In this document: positions 7,915 to 15,113 of the stretch, piece after piece
How the letters are laid out: the number at the start of each line of letters is the position of its first letter
Position numbering within the stretch: the first letter of the stretch is position 1
DNA from: UBA6921 sp031363085
GTDB lineage: Bacteria; Pseudomonadota; Gammaproteobacteria; SG8-11
Reading direction: 5' to 3'
DNA: 15,377 bases
Assembly: GCA_031363085.1 (NCBI GenBank)
Contig: JANLTU010000208.1
Span: 1 to 15,377 of the forward strand
Made by a program: the position numbers and the translations under genes
The notes under the pieces: model-generated
Told to the model about the DNA's origin: nothing
Databases searched by the model: none
What the model saw: the letters and a program-made list of their open reading frames with translations, nothing else

Positions 7915-7918
7915 TCAA
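7891..7918 (-). promoter_or_regulatory. Candidate sigma70 promoter for pilMNOPQ
   Basis: On the minus strand TTGAAC (7918-7913) is followed after 16 nt by TAATAC (7896-7891), giving a leader of roughly 85 nt before the pilM GTG. Both hexamers fit the housekeeping consensus. It overlaps the mrcA promoter candidate, so the two genes may compete for polymerase. Confidence 0.4.
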
Positions 7919-7993
7919 AAAAAACACTAGCGAAGAACCGACGCGGCCGCGTGTAAGTCGCGCGCGAGTCGGGTCACAAGACGTGGTGGAGCA

Positions 7994-10438
7994 ATGCGGA
8001 AAAAAATGAAAATACCCGGATGGAAGCGTGTGGTGTTGTTTGGTGTGCTCGGCATGTTCGTGTTCGTGTTCATCCTGGCGACGGTGTTGTATTTGAAAAT
8101 TTCTCCGGAGCTGCCGTCGGTTGAATCACTCAAGGACGTGCGCTTCCAAGTGCCGCTGCGGGTGTACGCATCGGACGGAAAGTTAGTCGCTGAATTCGGC
8201 GAAAAAAAGCGCATTCCGGTAAAAATCGACGCTGTGCCGCCATTGCTGCTAAAGGCAGTGTTGGCGGCGGAGGATGACCGTTTTTATACACATCCAGGTG
8301 TTGACTACCAGGGGTTGCTGCGCGCGGTGGCGGTGTTCGTCCGTACCGGCGAAAAAGCACAGGGCGGCAGCACCATCACCATGCAAGTGGCGCGTAATTT
8401 CTTTTTGAGTAGTGAGCGGACCTTCACACGCAAGCTGAGCGAAATTTTATTGTCGTTGCGCATCGAGCACGAACTCACCAAGAATGAAATCCTCGAGTTG
8501 TACCTGAACAAAATTTATCTGGGCAATCGCGCTTACGGTGTCGCGTCTGCTGCCAAGGTGTATTACGGCGCCGAGGTCAACGATCTCACGCTGGAGCAAA
8601 TGGCGATGATCGCCGGCTTGCCGAAAGCACCATCGACGTTTAATCCAATTGTGAATCCCGAGCGCGCACTGCAACGCCGCAATTATGTATTGCGTCGTTT
8701 GCATGAATTGGGTGCGATTGATACTGCGACGTTTGATGTCGCAGTAAAGCGACCTGACAACGCGCGTTTGCATACGGTGACGGAAGAAGTCGATGCGCCG
8801 TACGCGGCGGAAATGGCGCGGGCGGTGGCCGTCGAAAAATTTGGTAACGAGGCGTACACCGACGGTTACAAGGTGTACACCACCGTCGACAGTCGCTTGC
8901 AGCCGGTGGCGAGCACCGTGTTGCGTCAAGCCTTGATCGAATACGATGAGCGTCACGGTTATCGGGGTGCTGAGTCGCGTGCCACATTGGCGCGCGACAG
9001 CACCATGGATGACTGGGAGGAGGCATTGCGTGACACATCTTCGGCGGGCGGATTGTTTCCGGCCTTAGTGCTGTCGGTGGGCGAACAAAACGCGACCGTG
9101 TATCTGGGCAATAATCGCAAAATCATGTTGGATTGGGCGGCATTATCCTGGGCACGGCGCTATGTTTCCGAAAATGCGCTGGGCGCGGCGCCGAAGTCGG
9201 CCAATGAGGTGCTGCATGTCGGCGATATCGTACGCGTGCGACAAGCCACACCCAACAAATGGCGGCTCTCGCAACTGCCTGCAATCGAGGGCGCGTTGGT
9301 TTCGATTTCGCCTACCGATGGCGCGGTTAAGTCCATCGTGGGTGGTTTTGACTTTTATCGCAGTAAATTTAATCGCGTGGTGCAGGCACAGCGACAACCT
9401 GGGTCGAGCTTCAAGCCGTTTATTTATTCGGCGGCGTTGGATAACGGCTTCACCACCGCAACGCTGGTGAATGACGCGCCGGTGGTGTTCGACGATCCCG
9501 GTTTGGAGTCAACTTGGCGACCGGAAAATTACACCGGCAAGTTTTACGGACCAACGCGCTTGCGCGAGGGCTTAGTCAACTCCAGGAACCTGATTTCGAT
9601 TCGCGTACTGCAAGCGATCGGCATTGATACCGCGTTGCGTCATGTGAGCAAATTCGGCATTAATGCTGAACGCTTACCGCGCAATCTGTCGCTGGCTTTG
9701 GGTAGCGGTACGGTCACGCCCATGGATATGGTTTCGGGTTACGCGGTATTCGCCAACGGTGGCTATCGCGTAACGCCTTATATCGTGCAACGTATTGTCG
9801 GGCCGGACGACAAGATCGTGTTCATGACAACACCGCCCACGGTGTGCGCGGCGTGTGAAGAAGTTGCGGTGAGTGAGGGTGCAGTACCTACGGTTACGAC
9901 AGCGCATGATGCGAGCAAGCCGGAAAAAATTGCCCCACGCGTGGTGTCGGCGCAAAACATCTATCTCACCGTGTCAATGATGAAAGATGTCGTCAAGCGC
10001 GGGACGGGTAAACAAGCCATGCAACTGCATCGTAATGATCTTGCCGGTAAGACCGGCACCACCAACGATCAGCGCGACACTTGGTTCGCAGGATTTAATC
10101 CCGATGCGGCGACCGTGGTGTGGATGGGATTTGACAATACCCAGCCGTTGGGTGATGGTGAGTCAGGCGCACGCGCAGCCCTGCCGATGTGGATCAATTA
10201 TATGGCCAAGGCTTTGGAAGGGGCGCCCGAGCATGACATTGATCCGCCGCCGGGCTTGATTTCGGTAAAAATCGATCCACTGACCGGGCAACTGACAGGT
10301 TCTGAAAACCGCAATGCAATTTTTGAGATTTTCCGTGCCGACGGGTTGCCGAAGCAATCATCTGACGAGGTATTTACCGGTGCGCCCGGGGAGAGCGGCG
10401 GAGCGGTCGGCAGCGGTGAAGGCGAGCAGCTCTTTTAA
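7994..10438 (+). CDS. mrcA: Bifunctional penicillin-binding protein 1A
   Basis: Membrane-anchored periplasmic enzyme that polymerises glycan strands from lipid II and cross-links them. The 814 residues show: a basic N-terminus and membrane anchor (about 12-34); a GT51 glycosyltransferase domain with catalytic Glu93 in EDDRFYTHPG, the GGSTITMQ motif at 124-131 and RKLSEILLSLRIE followed by NEILELYLNKIYLG; an OB-like insert (DSTMDDWEEALRD) typical of PBP1A; and a transpeptidase domain with SxxK at 471-474 (nucleophile Ser471 in PGSSFKP), SRN at 530-532 and KTGTTND from 686. The 814-residue length is close to the E. coli protein. A variable loop with CAAC and a Pro/Ala-rich stretch sits between SRN and KTG. 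The ATG follows GGTGGAG at short spacing; a second ATG is at residue 5. Confidence 0.97.
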   Translation: MRKKMKIPGWKRVVLFGVLGMFVFVFILATVLYLKISPELPSVESLKDVRFQVPLRVYASDGKLVAEFGEKKRIPVKIDAVPPLLLKAVLAAEDDRFYTHPGVDYQGLLRAVAVFVRTGEKAQGGSTITMQVARNFFLSSERTFTRKLSEILLSLRIEHELTKNEILELYLNKIYLGNRAYGVASAAKVYYGAEVNDLTLEQMAMIAGLPKAPSTFNPIVNPERALQRRNYVLRRLHELGAIDTATFDVAVKRPDNARLHTVTEEVDAPYAAEMARAVAVEKFGNEAYTDGYKVYTTVDSRLQPVASTVLRQALIEYDERHGYRGAESRATLARDSTMDDWEEALRDTSSAGGLFPALVLSVGEQNATVYLGNNRKIMLDWAALSWARRYVSENALGAAPKSANEVLHVGDIVRVRQATPNKWRLSQLPAIEGALVSISPTDGAVKSIVGGFDFYRSKFNRVVQAQRQPGSSFKPFIYSAALDNGFTTATLVNDAPVVFDDPGLESTWRPENYTGKFYGPTRLREGLVNSRNLISIRVLQAIGIDTALRHVSKFGINAERLPRNLSLALGSGTVTPMDMVSGYAVFANGGYRVTPYIVQRIVGPDDKIVFMTTPPTVCAACEEVAVSEGAVPTVTTAHDASKPEKIAPRVVSAQNIYLTVSMMKDVVKRGTGKQAMQLHRNDLAGKTGTTNDQRDTWFAGFNPDAATVVWMGFDNTQPLGDGESGARAALPMWINYMAKALEGAPEHDIDPPPGLISVKIDPLTGQLTGSENRNAIFEIFRADGLPKQSSDEVFTGAPGESGGAVGSGEGEQLF

Positions 10439-10460
10439 TAGATAACTCAAGGTAACGAGC

Positions 10461-10925
10461 ATGTCCCACGTTGTTCGTGTGCAACTTGAAGCTTTCAATC
10501 CCTGGCATGAAGTTGCTTGCGCAGAGCAACAATTGGCGGGCGGGAAATACGGCGCGCAAGTCACCTTTGTCGGGAGCTTGCGTGACTTCAGTGACGGCGA
10601 AGTGGTGCACGCGATGAAGCTGGAGCATTACCCCGGTATGACCGAGCGCTATATCGAGCGCATTTGCGACACCGCCATGCAACGGTGGGCGTTACAACAC
10701 ACGCTGGTCATCCATCGAATTGGAAACTTGTTGCCGGGAGAAGCGATTGTTTTGATTGCCGTGTGGTCGGCGCACCGTGCAGCAGCATTCGATGCGTGCC
10801 GCTACCTGATCGGCGAACTTAAGCATGAAGCACCGTTTTGGAAAAGTGAGACGCTCGGTAGCGGCGAACGCTGGGTCATGACGAATACGCCGGATGCCGG
10901 TGCCAACGCGGGTGAGGATCGCTGA
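10461..10925 (+). CDS. moaE: Molybdopterin synthase catalytic (large) subunit MoaE
   Basis: Cytosolic enzyme that, charged by thiocarboxylated MoaD, inserts the dithiolene sulfurs into precursor Z to make molybdopterin. The 154 residues match MoaE: TFVGSLRDFS with Arg41, MKLEHYPGM, VIHRIGNLLPGE, a Trp-Ser-Ala-His-Arg segment (102-106), AFDACRYLI, and LKHEAPFWKSE with Lys121 and Lys128, the two lysines that correspond to the catalytic pair in E. coli. GERWV follows, then a short polar tail. It starts 22 nt after mrcA with AAGG upstream and may be co-transcribed with it. No moaD or other cofactor gene is near, which is unusual. Its stop is 5 nt from the stop of the convergent Sel1 gene. Confidence 0.92.
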   Translation: MSHVVRVQLEAFNPWHEVACAEQQLAGGKYGAQVTFVGSLRDFSDGEVVHAMKLEHYPGMTERYIERICDTAMQRWALQHTLVIHRIGNLLPGEAIVLIAVWSAHRAAAFDACRYLIGELKHEAPFWKSETLGSGERWVMTNTPDAGANAGEDR

Positions 10926-10930
10926 ATTAG

Positions 10931-11368
10931 TTACAACCCGCTGTTATGCAACCATTCGCATGCTTCTTTGAGCCCGCCGGTGCAGGCTTTGTTGCCGTAT
11001 TCGATTGACTTAGGGAAATCGGATTCGATTAAGCCACCCTCAAAATACAGTAAGGCCAATGTATAACACGCTTTCAGATTGCCTTGTTTACAACCAGTAG
11101 TGCCAAGTTCGACGCTGCGGTCGGTGTAGCTCTTCGCAAGCTTGGGATCCTTATTGATTTTTTTGCCGTTGTGTTCGCCGCGATAAAACGCAACGCTCAA
11201 GTTAAGACAGTCTTGCAATGAATTCCGTTCGCACGCTTTTTCAAAGTCTTGGACCCATTTTGGTAATTGTGCTTCAGCGGCCATCGCGGCGGATAAGCCA
11301 CCAAATAAAGAAAAAAGCGACAGCATGACGAACATCAAAAGAGTTTTCTGCAACGTGGGTTTCCTCAT
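10931..11368 (-). CDS. Secreted Sel1-like repeat protein
   Basis: The start chosen is the ATG at 11368 (MRKPTLQKTL), with GAGGA eight nt upstream. It gives a clean signal peptide (to about residue 30, ...AAMA) and 145 residues; an in-frame start at 11425 would put 19 polar residues before the signal. The mature part is a short alpha-solenoid of Cys-bearing Sel1/TPR-like repeats: ACERNSLQDCLNLSVAFYRG, then CKQGNLKACYTLALLYFEGG, then KACTGGLKEACEWL. The paired Cys at repeat ends resemble the cysteine-rich Hcp proteins, where they form disulfides, consistent with a periplasmic location. Such proteins are usually protein-interaction scaffolds; the partner is unknown. It is divergent from sat and convergent with moaE. 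Confidence 0.8.
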   Translation of the reverse strand: MRKPTLQKTLLMFVMLSLFSLFGGLSAAMAAEAQLPKWVQDFEKACERNSLQDCLNLSVAFYRGEHNGKKINKDPKLAKSYTDRSVELGTTGCKQGNLKACYTLALLYFEGGLIESDFPKSIEYGNKACTGGLKEACEWLHNSGL

Positions 11369-11495
11369 ATGTGATTCCTCAGGACGGTTATCGCACAGGC
11401 GTACTGCTTGTGCAGTGTCGAGCAATATCTATGGAAATACTATAGCCAGTCAGTTGTGTGCTTCACACTCGCATTCGACGCCTGCACTTTTTATC

Positions 11496-11518
11496 ACATA
11501 AATAAGCATGCTTTATGT
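11496..11518. repeat. Nested palindrome upstream of sat
   Basis: ACATAAA (11496-11502) and TTTATGT (11512-11518) are inverted copies enclosing a segment that overlaps the perfect palindrome AAGCATGCTT. The element is AT-rich and lies between the divergent Sel1 gene and sat. It could be an operator or cruciform; no known regulator site is recognised. Confidence 0.4.
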
Positions 11519-11526
11519 CGGCGCAA

Positions 11527-11568
11527 ATAAGTTAGCAGTTGCTTTTGAATGGGAAGTCGCTAACTTAT
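11527..11568. promoter_or_regulatory. 10-bp inverted repeat in the sat leader region
   Basis: ATAAGTTAGC (11527-11536) and GCTAACTTAT (11559-11568) are perfect inverted copies 22 nt apart. Their centres are 32 bp apart, close to three helical turns, so two bound subunits would lie on the same DNA face. The right arm lies about 85 nt before the sat ATG. It could be an operator with two half-sites or an mRNA hairpin; no -10/-35 pair is convincing here. Confidence 0.45.
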
Positions 11569-11652
11569 GCAATGCTTTGTACAGGGTGAAATTATCAACA
11601 CAGTGGCTCCGCAGCGGGGCATCAATCCAGAGGCAGCAAAGGGGTAGGAAAT

Positions 11653-12873
11653 ATGTCGAAGTTAGTCCGACCACACGGAGGCGGGGAGCTGAAGCCATTG
11701 TTGGTGCCGGCAGAAAAACTCAAAGCCGAACGCGCGCGTGCGAATACATTACAAAAAATTCCGGTAACCTCGCGTGAGGTCGGTGATCTCATCATGCTGG
11801 GCATCGGTGGGTTTACACCATTAGACGGTTTCATGACCCACGCCGACTGGCAGGGTGTCTGCGACGGAATGAAAATGGCCAACGGTTTGTTTTGGCCGAT
11901 TCCCATTACGCTCTCCATAGATAAAAACAGCGCCAAAACGATCAATGAAGGTCAGGAAGTCGCGCTCGTCGATCCCGAGCGCGACAACGAAATCCTCGCC
12001 ACGATGCGCATCACTGAAAAATACACTATTGATAAAGCGCACGAGTGCATGATGGTCTATAAGACTACCGATGCGGAACACCCCGGTGTAAAAATGGTGG
12101 TGGAGCAGGGTGAAGTTAATCTCGCAGGTCCGGTGAAAGTTTTGTCACAGGGCGAGTTTCCCAGCAAATATCCAGACACCTACCTTACGCCAACGCAAAC
12201 GCGTGCGTTGTTCGATTCGAAAGGCTGGGGCACGGTTGCTGCGTTTCAAACCCGCAACCCGATGCATCGCTCGCACGAATATCTCGCGAAGATCGCAATT
12301 GAAATCTGCGACGGTGTGTTGATCCACTCGCTGTTGGGAAAGCTCAAGCCGGGTGATATTCCTGCCGAAGTACGTGTCAAAACCATCGACGTGTTGATGA
12401 AAAATTACTTTGTCGCCAATACCGTGGTGCAGTCCGGTTACCCGCTTGATATGCGCTATGCCGGCCCGCGTGAGGCGCTGCTCCATGCGTTGTTCCGCCA
12501 AAACTACGGTTGTTCGCATCTGATTGTCGGGCGAGATCATGCTGGCGTTGGTGACTACTACGGGCCATTCGACGCACACTACATTTTTGATCAAATCCCG
12601 AAGGATGCACTGGAGACAAAACCGCTTAAAATCGACTGGACCTTCTATTGCGCCAAATGCGAAGGCATGGCCTCAATGAAGACCTGTCGACATGAGGCTG
12701 CAGATCGCCTGTTGTTGTCCGGCACCAAGTTACGCAAAATGTTGTCGGAAGGCGGTGAGGTGCCACATCATTTTAGTCGCCCGGAGGTGTTGGCGATTTT
12801 GCGTGACTACTACAAAAATCTGGCTGAAGACGAGAAGGTTGAAGTCAAACTCAGCGGTCATTCAGGTCAATAG
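11653..12873 (+). CDS. sat: ATP sulfurylase (dissimilatory type)
   Basis: Homo-oligomeric cytosolic enzyme; in sulfur oxidisers it runs as APS + pyrophosphate to ATP + sulfate, the substrate-level phosphorylation step after AprBA. The 406 residues match the family. Visible: PUA-like N-terminal part with GGFTPLDGFM, the nucleotide-binding QTRNPMHRSHE (Q199 to E209), GPREALLHA, and GRDHAGVGDYYG from residue 293. YCAKCEGMASMKTCRH carries Cys333, Cys336, Cys345 and His347 and resembles the zinc site of some bacterial and archaeal enzymes. LSGTKLRKML and HFSRPEV follow near the end. No APS kinase domain is fused. The ATG follows GGGGTAGGA. It is about 0.9 kb upstream of aprMBA on the same strand, with no intact gene between except the 44-residue mini-gene. 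Confidence 0.96.
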   Translation: MSKLVRPHGGGELKPLLVPAEKLKAERARANTLQKIPVTSREVGDLIMLGIGGFTPLDGFMTHADWQGVCDGMKMANGLFWPIPITLSIDKNSAKTINEGQEVALVDPERDNEILATMRITEKYTIDKAHECMMVYKTTDAEHPGVKMVVEQGEVNLAGPVKVLSQGEFPSKYPDTYLTPTQTRALFDSKGWGTVAAFQTRNPMHRSHEYLAKIAIEICDGVLIHSLLGKLKPGDIPAEVRVKTIDVLMKNYFVANTVVQSGYPLDMRYAGPREALLHALFRQNYGCSHLIVGRDHAGVGDYYGPFDAHYIFDQIPKDALETKPLKIDWTFYCAKCEGMASMKTCRHEAADRLLLSGTKLRKMLSEGGEVPHHFSRPEVLAILRDYYKNLAEDEKVEVKLSGHSGQ

Positions 12874-13127
12874 TTTTGGCATTGCTAACAAGCTATAGAT
12901 ACCTGATTATTCCATTTAGCCATCAGGAGTCTCACGGAGTATTCCAACATTTTTTGACATTTGCTGTAGCACTTGGATTTGCGCCGCAGTCGGGCAAGAA
13001 AATGCCATAGTTTTTTTAGAATTCCGTTATGTAGTAGGTCGTCTCATAACGGGTGAAGTGAAGCGTAGCGAAGTTAACGAGGAGATTGCGTCATGCCAAC
13101 ATTATGCATGCCTGCGACAAGAGCCCC
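12874..13127. other. Intergenic stretch after sat, no gene seen
   Basis: No convincing coding sequence. A perfect TTGACA is present at 12954-12959 without a matching -10. CCTGAT (12902-12907) and ATCAGG (12922-12927) could form a weak 6-bp hairpin, but no T-run follows, so no sat terminator can be named. At 13093 a 12-codon frame (MPTLCMPATRAP) follows AGGAG; it is probably not a gene, although its first 11 bases equal the start of aprB. Confidence 0.5.
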
Positions 13128-13440
13128 CTAACTTCCCCGTGCTTCCCGCGCAATCATCGCCAACGTACGATTTCCACGCTGACTTTCATTGGTGATGCGT
13201 TCCAGCGCGTCGAAGATTTCCTGGCCTGTGCCACCGAGTAATGGGCTGTCATGCCCATACGCGTATGCCACAAGATGTCGGCAATCGTTGATTCTGGAAC
13301 ACCTGCTTCACGAAGCCGCATGCCCACCGTATGCCGAAGATCATGCACCCGCAGATGCGGTAACCCTCTTCGACGCGCGCACGCTGCGAGGCACTGTTGT
13401 GTTGATTTGCCCGCGAGAATCTGTCAGCTGGTATTGTTCG
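13128..13440 (-). pseudogene. Tyrosine recombinase (phage-type integrase), C-terminal remnant
   Basis: On the minus strand three frames join into one integrase C-terminus. Frame one gives NSASQRARVEEG. After a shift near 13364 (likely one G lost from a short G run) frame two gives LPHLRVHDLRHTVGMRLREA, then ADILWHTRMGMTAHYSVAQ. After a second shift near 13220 frame three gives EIFDALERITNES and LAMIAREARGS, ending at a TAG (13130-13128). The catalytic HxxR box (HDLRHT, 13345-13328), the LWH histidine and the Tyr of HYSVAQ are recognisable and correctly ordered. The N-terminal half and the first catalytic Arg box are missing. It cannot encode a working enzyme. It marks a past integration event between sat and the apr genes. 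Confidence 0.8.
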
Positions 13441-13517
13441 CAATCGCGACGGTGGATCGAGTGCATCGACTCTGCGTTGGGCGCGATGGATTCTGGGAAA
13501 AGGGCGTTTGTTTTTCC

Positions 13518-13531
13518 TATACTCCTATACT
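13518..13531 (+). promoter_or_regulatory. Tandem -10-like hexamers before the apr operon
   Basis: TATACT occurs twice (13518-13523 and 13526-13531), eight bases apart, 43-56 nt before the mini-gene start. No good -35 hexamer is found at the right distance, so this is a guess at the aprMBA promoter region, perhaps activator dependent. Confidence 0.3.
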
Positions 13532-13573
13532 TATCTTTGTTCACTACCTAGCTAATTGTCGGAATAGAATAGT

Positions 13574-13708
13574 ATGGTCACCAGCAATTCCTTCGCTGAA
13601 CTTTCAGTTTTGCCGCCACGGGTCGTGCAGGTCTTTATTGTCCTGATGATCATCGCGGTCGTCGTGGGAACGCTCGTTGGCAGGCTTAATTTCAGAGCAG
13701 CACTTTAA
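13574..13708 (+). CDS. 44-residue membrane mini-protein resembling the AprM N-terminus
   Basis: ATG at 13574 opens a 44-codon frame ending at TAA 13706-13708, 30 nt before aprM. The peptide is MVTSNSFAELSVLPPRV, then one hydrophobic helix (about residues 18-36, QVFIVLMIIAVVVGTLVG), then RLNFRAAL. Aligned with AprM residues 1-44 with one gap, about 19 positions are identical, including SN-x-FAELS, Q-x-x-IVLM and VV-x-GT. In the best 13 codons (the eight of SNSFAELS and the five of FIVLM) six differences are synonymous and two are not, which suggests the peptide is selected for. The ribosome site is weak (GGA ten nt upstream). It may be a small subunit or regulator of the Apr membrane complex, or an old partial duplication of aprM. 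I know of no named family for it. Confidence 0.6.
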   Translation: MVTSNSFAELSVLPPRVVQVFIVLMIIAVVVGTLVGRLNFRAAL

Positions 13709-13738
13709 TTTAATTGTAGCCACTAAGAGGATATTCGA

Positions 13739-14590
13739 ATGTTTATGAGCAATCCCTTTGCCGAACTTTCGGCACAATTATCTGTTGCCGTCATGCAAGG
13801 GTATATCGTTTTGATGGTGCTGCTGGTGGTCGGCGGAACCATTCTCGACATGATGCACAAGAAGAGCGCGAAATACTTTTTCCTGAATGCGGAAAAAGCC
13901 AAAAAGAGCGCAAAGCGTGAAGTTGGCGCAGGAGAAAAAATCGGCCTTACCGCAAAAGTACTGCTGGTTGAAGTGCTGACCTCCGGCGAATTCAAAAATG
14001 TAAAACGCAGACTGTCCCATCTGCTGACCATGTGGGGCTTCGTGATTTTCGTCGCGGCGAGCGCGATCATGATCTTTGGTTACCCAACCCTAGACACGCC
14101 GACACCGGACATCCTGCCGCTGCTCTGGCATCTCGGCGCGGGCATGCTCTGCCTGGGTGGATACTGGTTCTGGTTCTTTATCCGGGTTGATGTCTCTGCA
14201 GAAGGCTTAAGCTGGTGGCGCTTCGAACGGGCCGACCTGTTCATCCTGTCCCTGCTCGCAACCGCTACCTTTGCACTGCTCTGGTCCTTTACCCAGCACA
14301 ACGGCATGGCGGGCTGGTCAACCCTGTCTTTGCTTCTGTTCGTCGGCTCCAGTGTCATGTTATTCGGTGGTGTGTACTGGTCCAAGTTCGCTCATATGTT
14401 CTTCAAGCCCGCCGCCGCTTTGCAGAAGCGCGTGACCCGTGCCGATGGCTCACGAGAAGGTTTACCCCGTGAATACGATCTGACGGATCCCGAAGTACAG
14501 AAACTGTTCCCAGATATCCCGGAATACATGGGCAAGAATCCGCCCTACATGGGACATGGCATCAAGCGTGAGCCAGCTAAACATTACTAG
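13739..14590 (+). CDS. aprM: APS reductase membrane anchor AprM
   Basis: Polytopic inner-membrane protein found with AprBA in one lineage of sulfur oxidisers, where it replaces QmoABC as the proposed link between APS reductase and the quinone pool. The 283 residues show about five membrane helices (roughly 20-39, 94-114, 127-148, 166-185, 193-217), a basic cytoplasmic loop after helix one (MHKKSAKYFFLNAEKAKKS) and a long soluble C-terminal tail with YDLTDPEVQKLFPDIPEYMG. Membrane-proximal histidines (94, 131, 187, 219) could bind haem, as in related respiratory membrane subunits, but this is inference. AGAGGA lies seven nt before the ATG; a second ATG is at codon 3. It is followed after 40 nt by aprB. 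Its Leu codons are CTG-rich compared with mrcA. Confidence 0.9.
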   Translation: MFMSNPFAELSAQLSVAVMQGYIVLMVLLVVGGTILDMMHKKSAKYFFLNAEKAKKSAKREVGAGEKIGLTAKVLLVEVLTSGEFKNVKRRLSHLLTMWGFVIFVAASAIMIFGYPTLDTPTPDILPLLWHLGAGMLCLGGYWFWFFIRVDVSAEGLSWWRFERADLFILSLLATATFALLWSFTQHNGMAGWSTLSLLLFVGSSVMLFGGVYWSKFAHMFFKPAAALQKRVTRADGSREGLPREYDLTDPEVQKLFPDIPEYMGKNPPYMGHGIKREPAKHY

Positions 14591-14630
14591 CACCCATTTC
14601 ACTATTACCAAAAAGTAGAGAGAGATCGCT

Positions 14631-15113
14631 ATGCCAACATTTGTATATATGACTCGTTGTGATGGTTGTGGACAGTGCGTTGATATCTGCCCATCTGACA
14701 TCATGCACATCGATAAAACACTTCGTCGCGCGTACAACATTGAACCCAGTATGTGCTGGGAATGCTATTCCTGCGTGAAAGCCTGCCCGCACCATGCCAT
14801 TGACGTGCGCGGTTATGCCGACTTCGCGCCGCTGGGTCACTCAGTACGCGTGCACCGCGATGAGGAGAAAGGCACGATTGCTTGGCGTATCAAGTTCCGC
14901 AACGGCAAGAAAGACATGGAGCTGCTTGCACCAATTACGACCAAGCCATGGGGAACGTGTATTCCCAAGCTGTCTGAAGTAGCTGCACCCAGCAAACAGA
15001 TGCGTGATAGCCAGCTCTTGTTTAACGAGCCCAAGTATATCCGCCTGGATGACGGCGATTTGCATACGCTGCAATCCAATGGCCTGAAAATGAAAGAAGG
15101 GGTGTACTACTAA
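14631..15113 (+). CDS. aprB: APS reductase iron-sulfur subunit AprB
   Basis: Cytosolic beta subunit that carries electrons from the FAD of AprA through two [4Fe-4S] clusters. The 160 residues show two ferredoxin Cys motifs: C10-DG-C13-GQC17-VDI-C20-P and C42-WE-C45-YS-C48-VKA-C52-P. A beta domain follows with WRIKFRNGKKDMELL, then the extended C-terminal tail that wraps around AprA (YIRLDDGDLHTLQ, ending GVYY). An extra Cys110 lies in KPWGTCIPK. AGAGAGA precedes the ATG. The TAA overlaps the aprA ATG by one base (TAATG), so the two subunits are translationally coupled. Confidence 0.97.
   Translation: MPTFVYMTRCDGCGQCVDICPSDIMHIDKTLRRAYNIEPSMCWECYSCVKACPHHAIDVRGYADFAPLGHSVRVHRDEEKGTIAWRIKFRNGKKDMELLAPITTKPWGTCIPKLSEVAAPSKQMRDSQLLFNEPKYIRLDDGDLHTLQSNGLKMKEGVYY

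Noticed and set aside
11369..11425. Upstream in-frame start for the Sel1-like protein at 11425
   Set aside because: It would place MLDTAQAVRLCDNRPEESH before the signal peptide. The ATG at 11368 has a ribosome site and begins a normal signal sequence.
11508..11777. Plus-strand frame of 89 codons overlapping the sat start
   Set aside because: It runs through the inverted repeats and into sat in a different frame, has no family features, and sat has its own ribosome site and start.
12902..12927. Possible terminator after sat
   Set aside because: Only a 6-bp stem with a 14-nt loop and no T-run, so it is not a credible intrinsic terminator.
13189..13646. Plus-strand open frames of 120 and 131 codons across the integrase remnant
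   Set aside because: They run antisense to a recognisable integrase C-terminus and show no domain of their own. One also covers the start of the AprM-like mini-gene in another frame.
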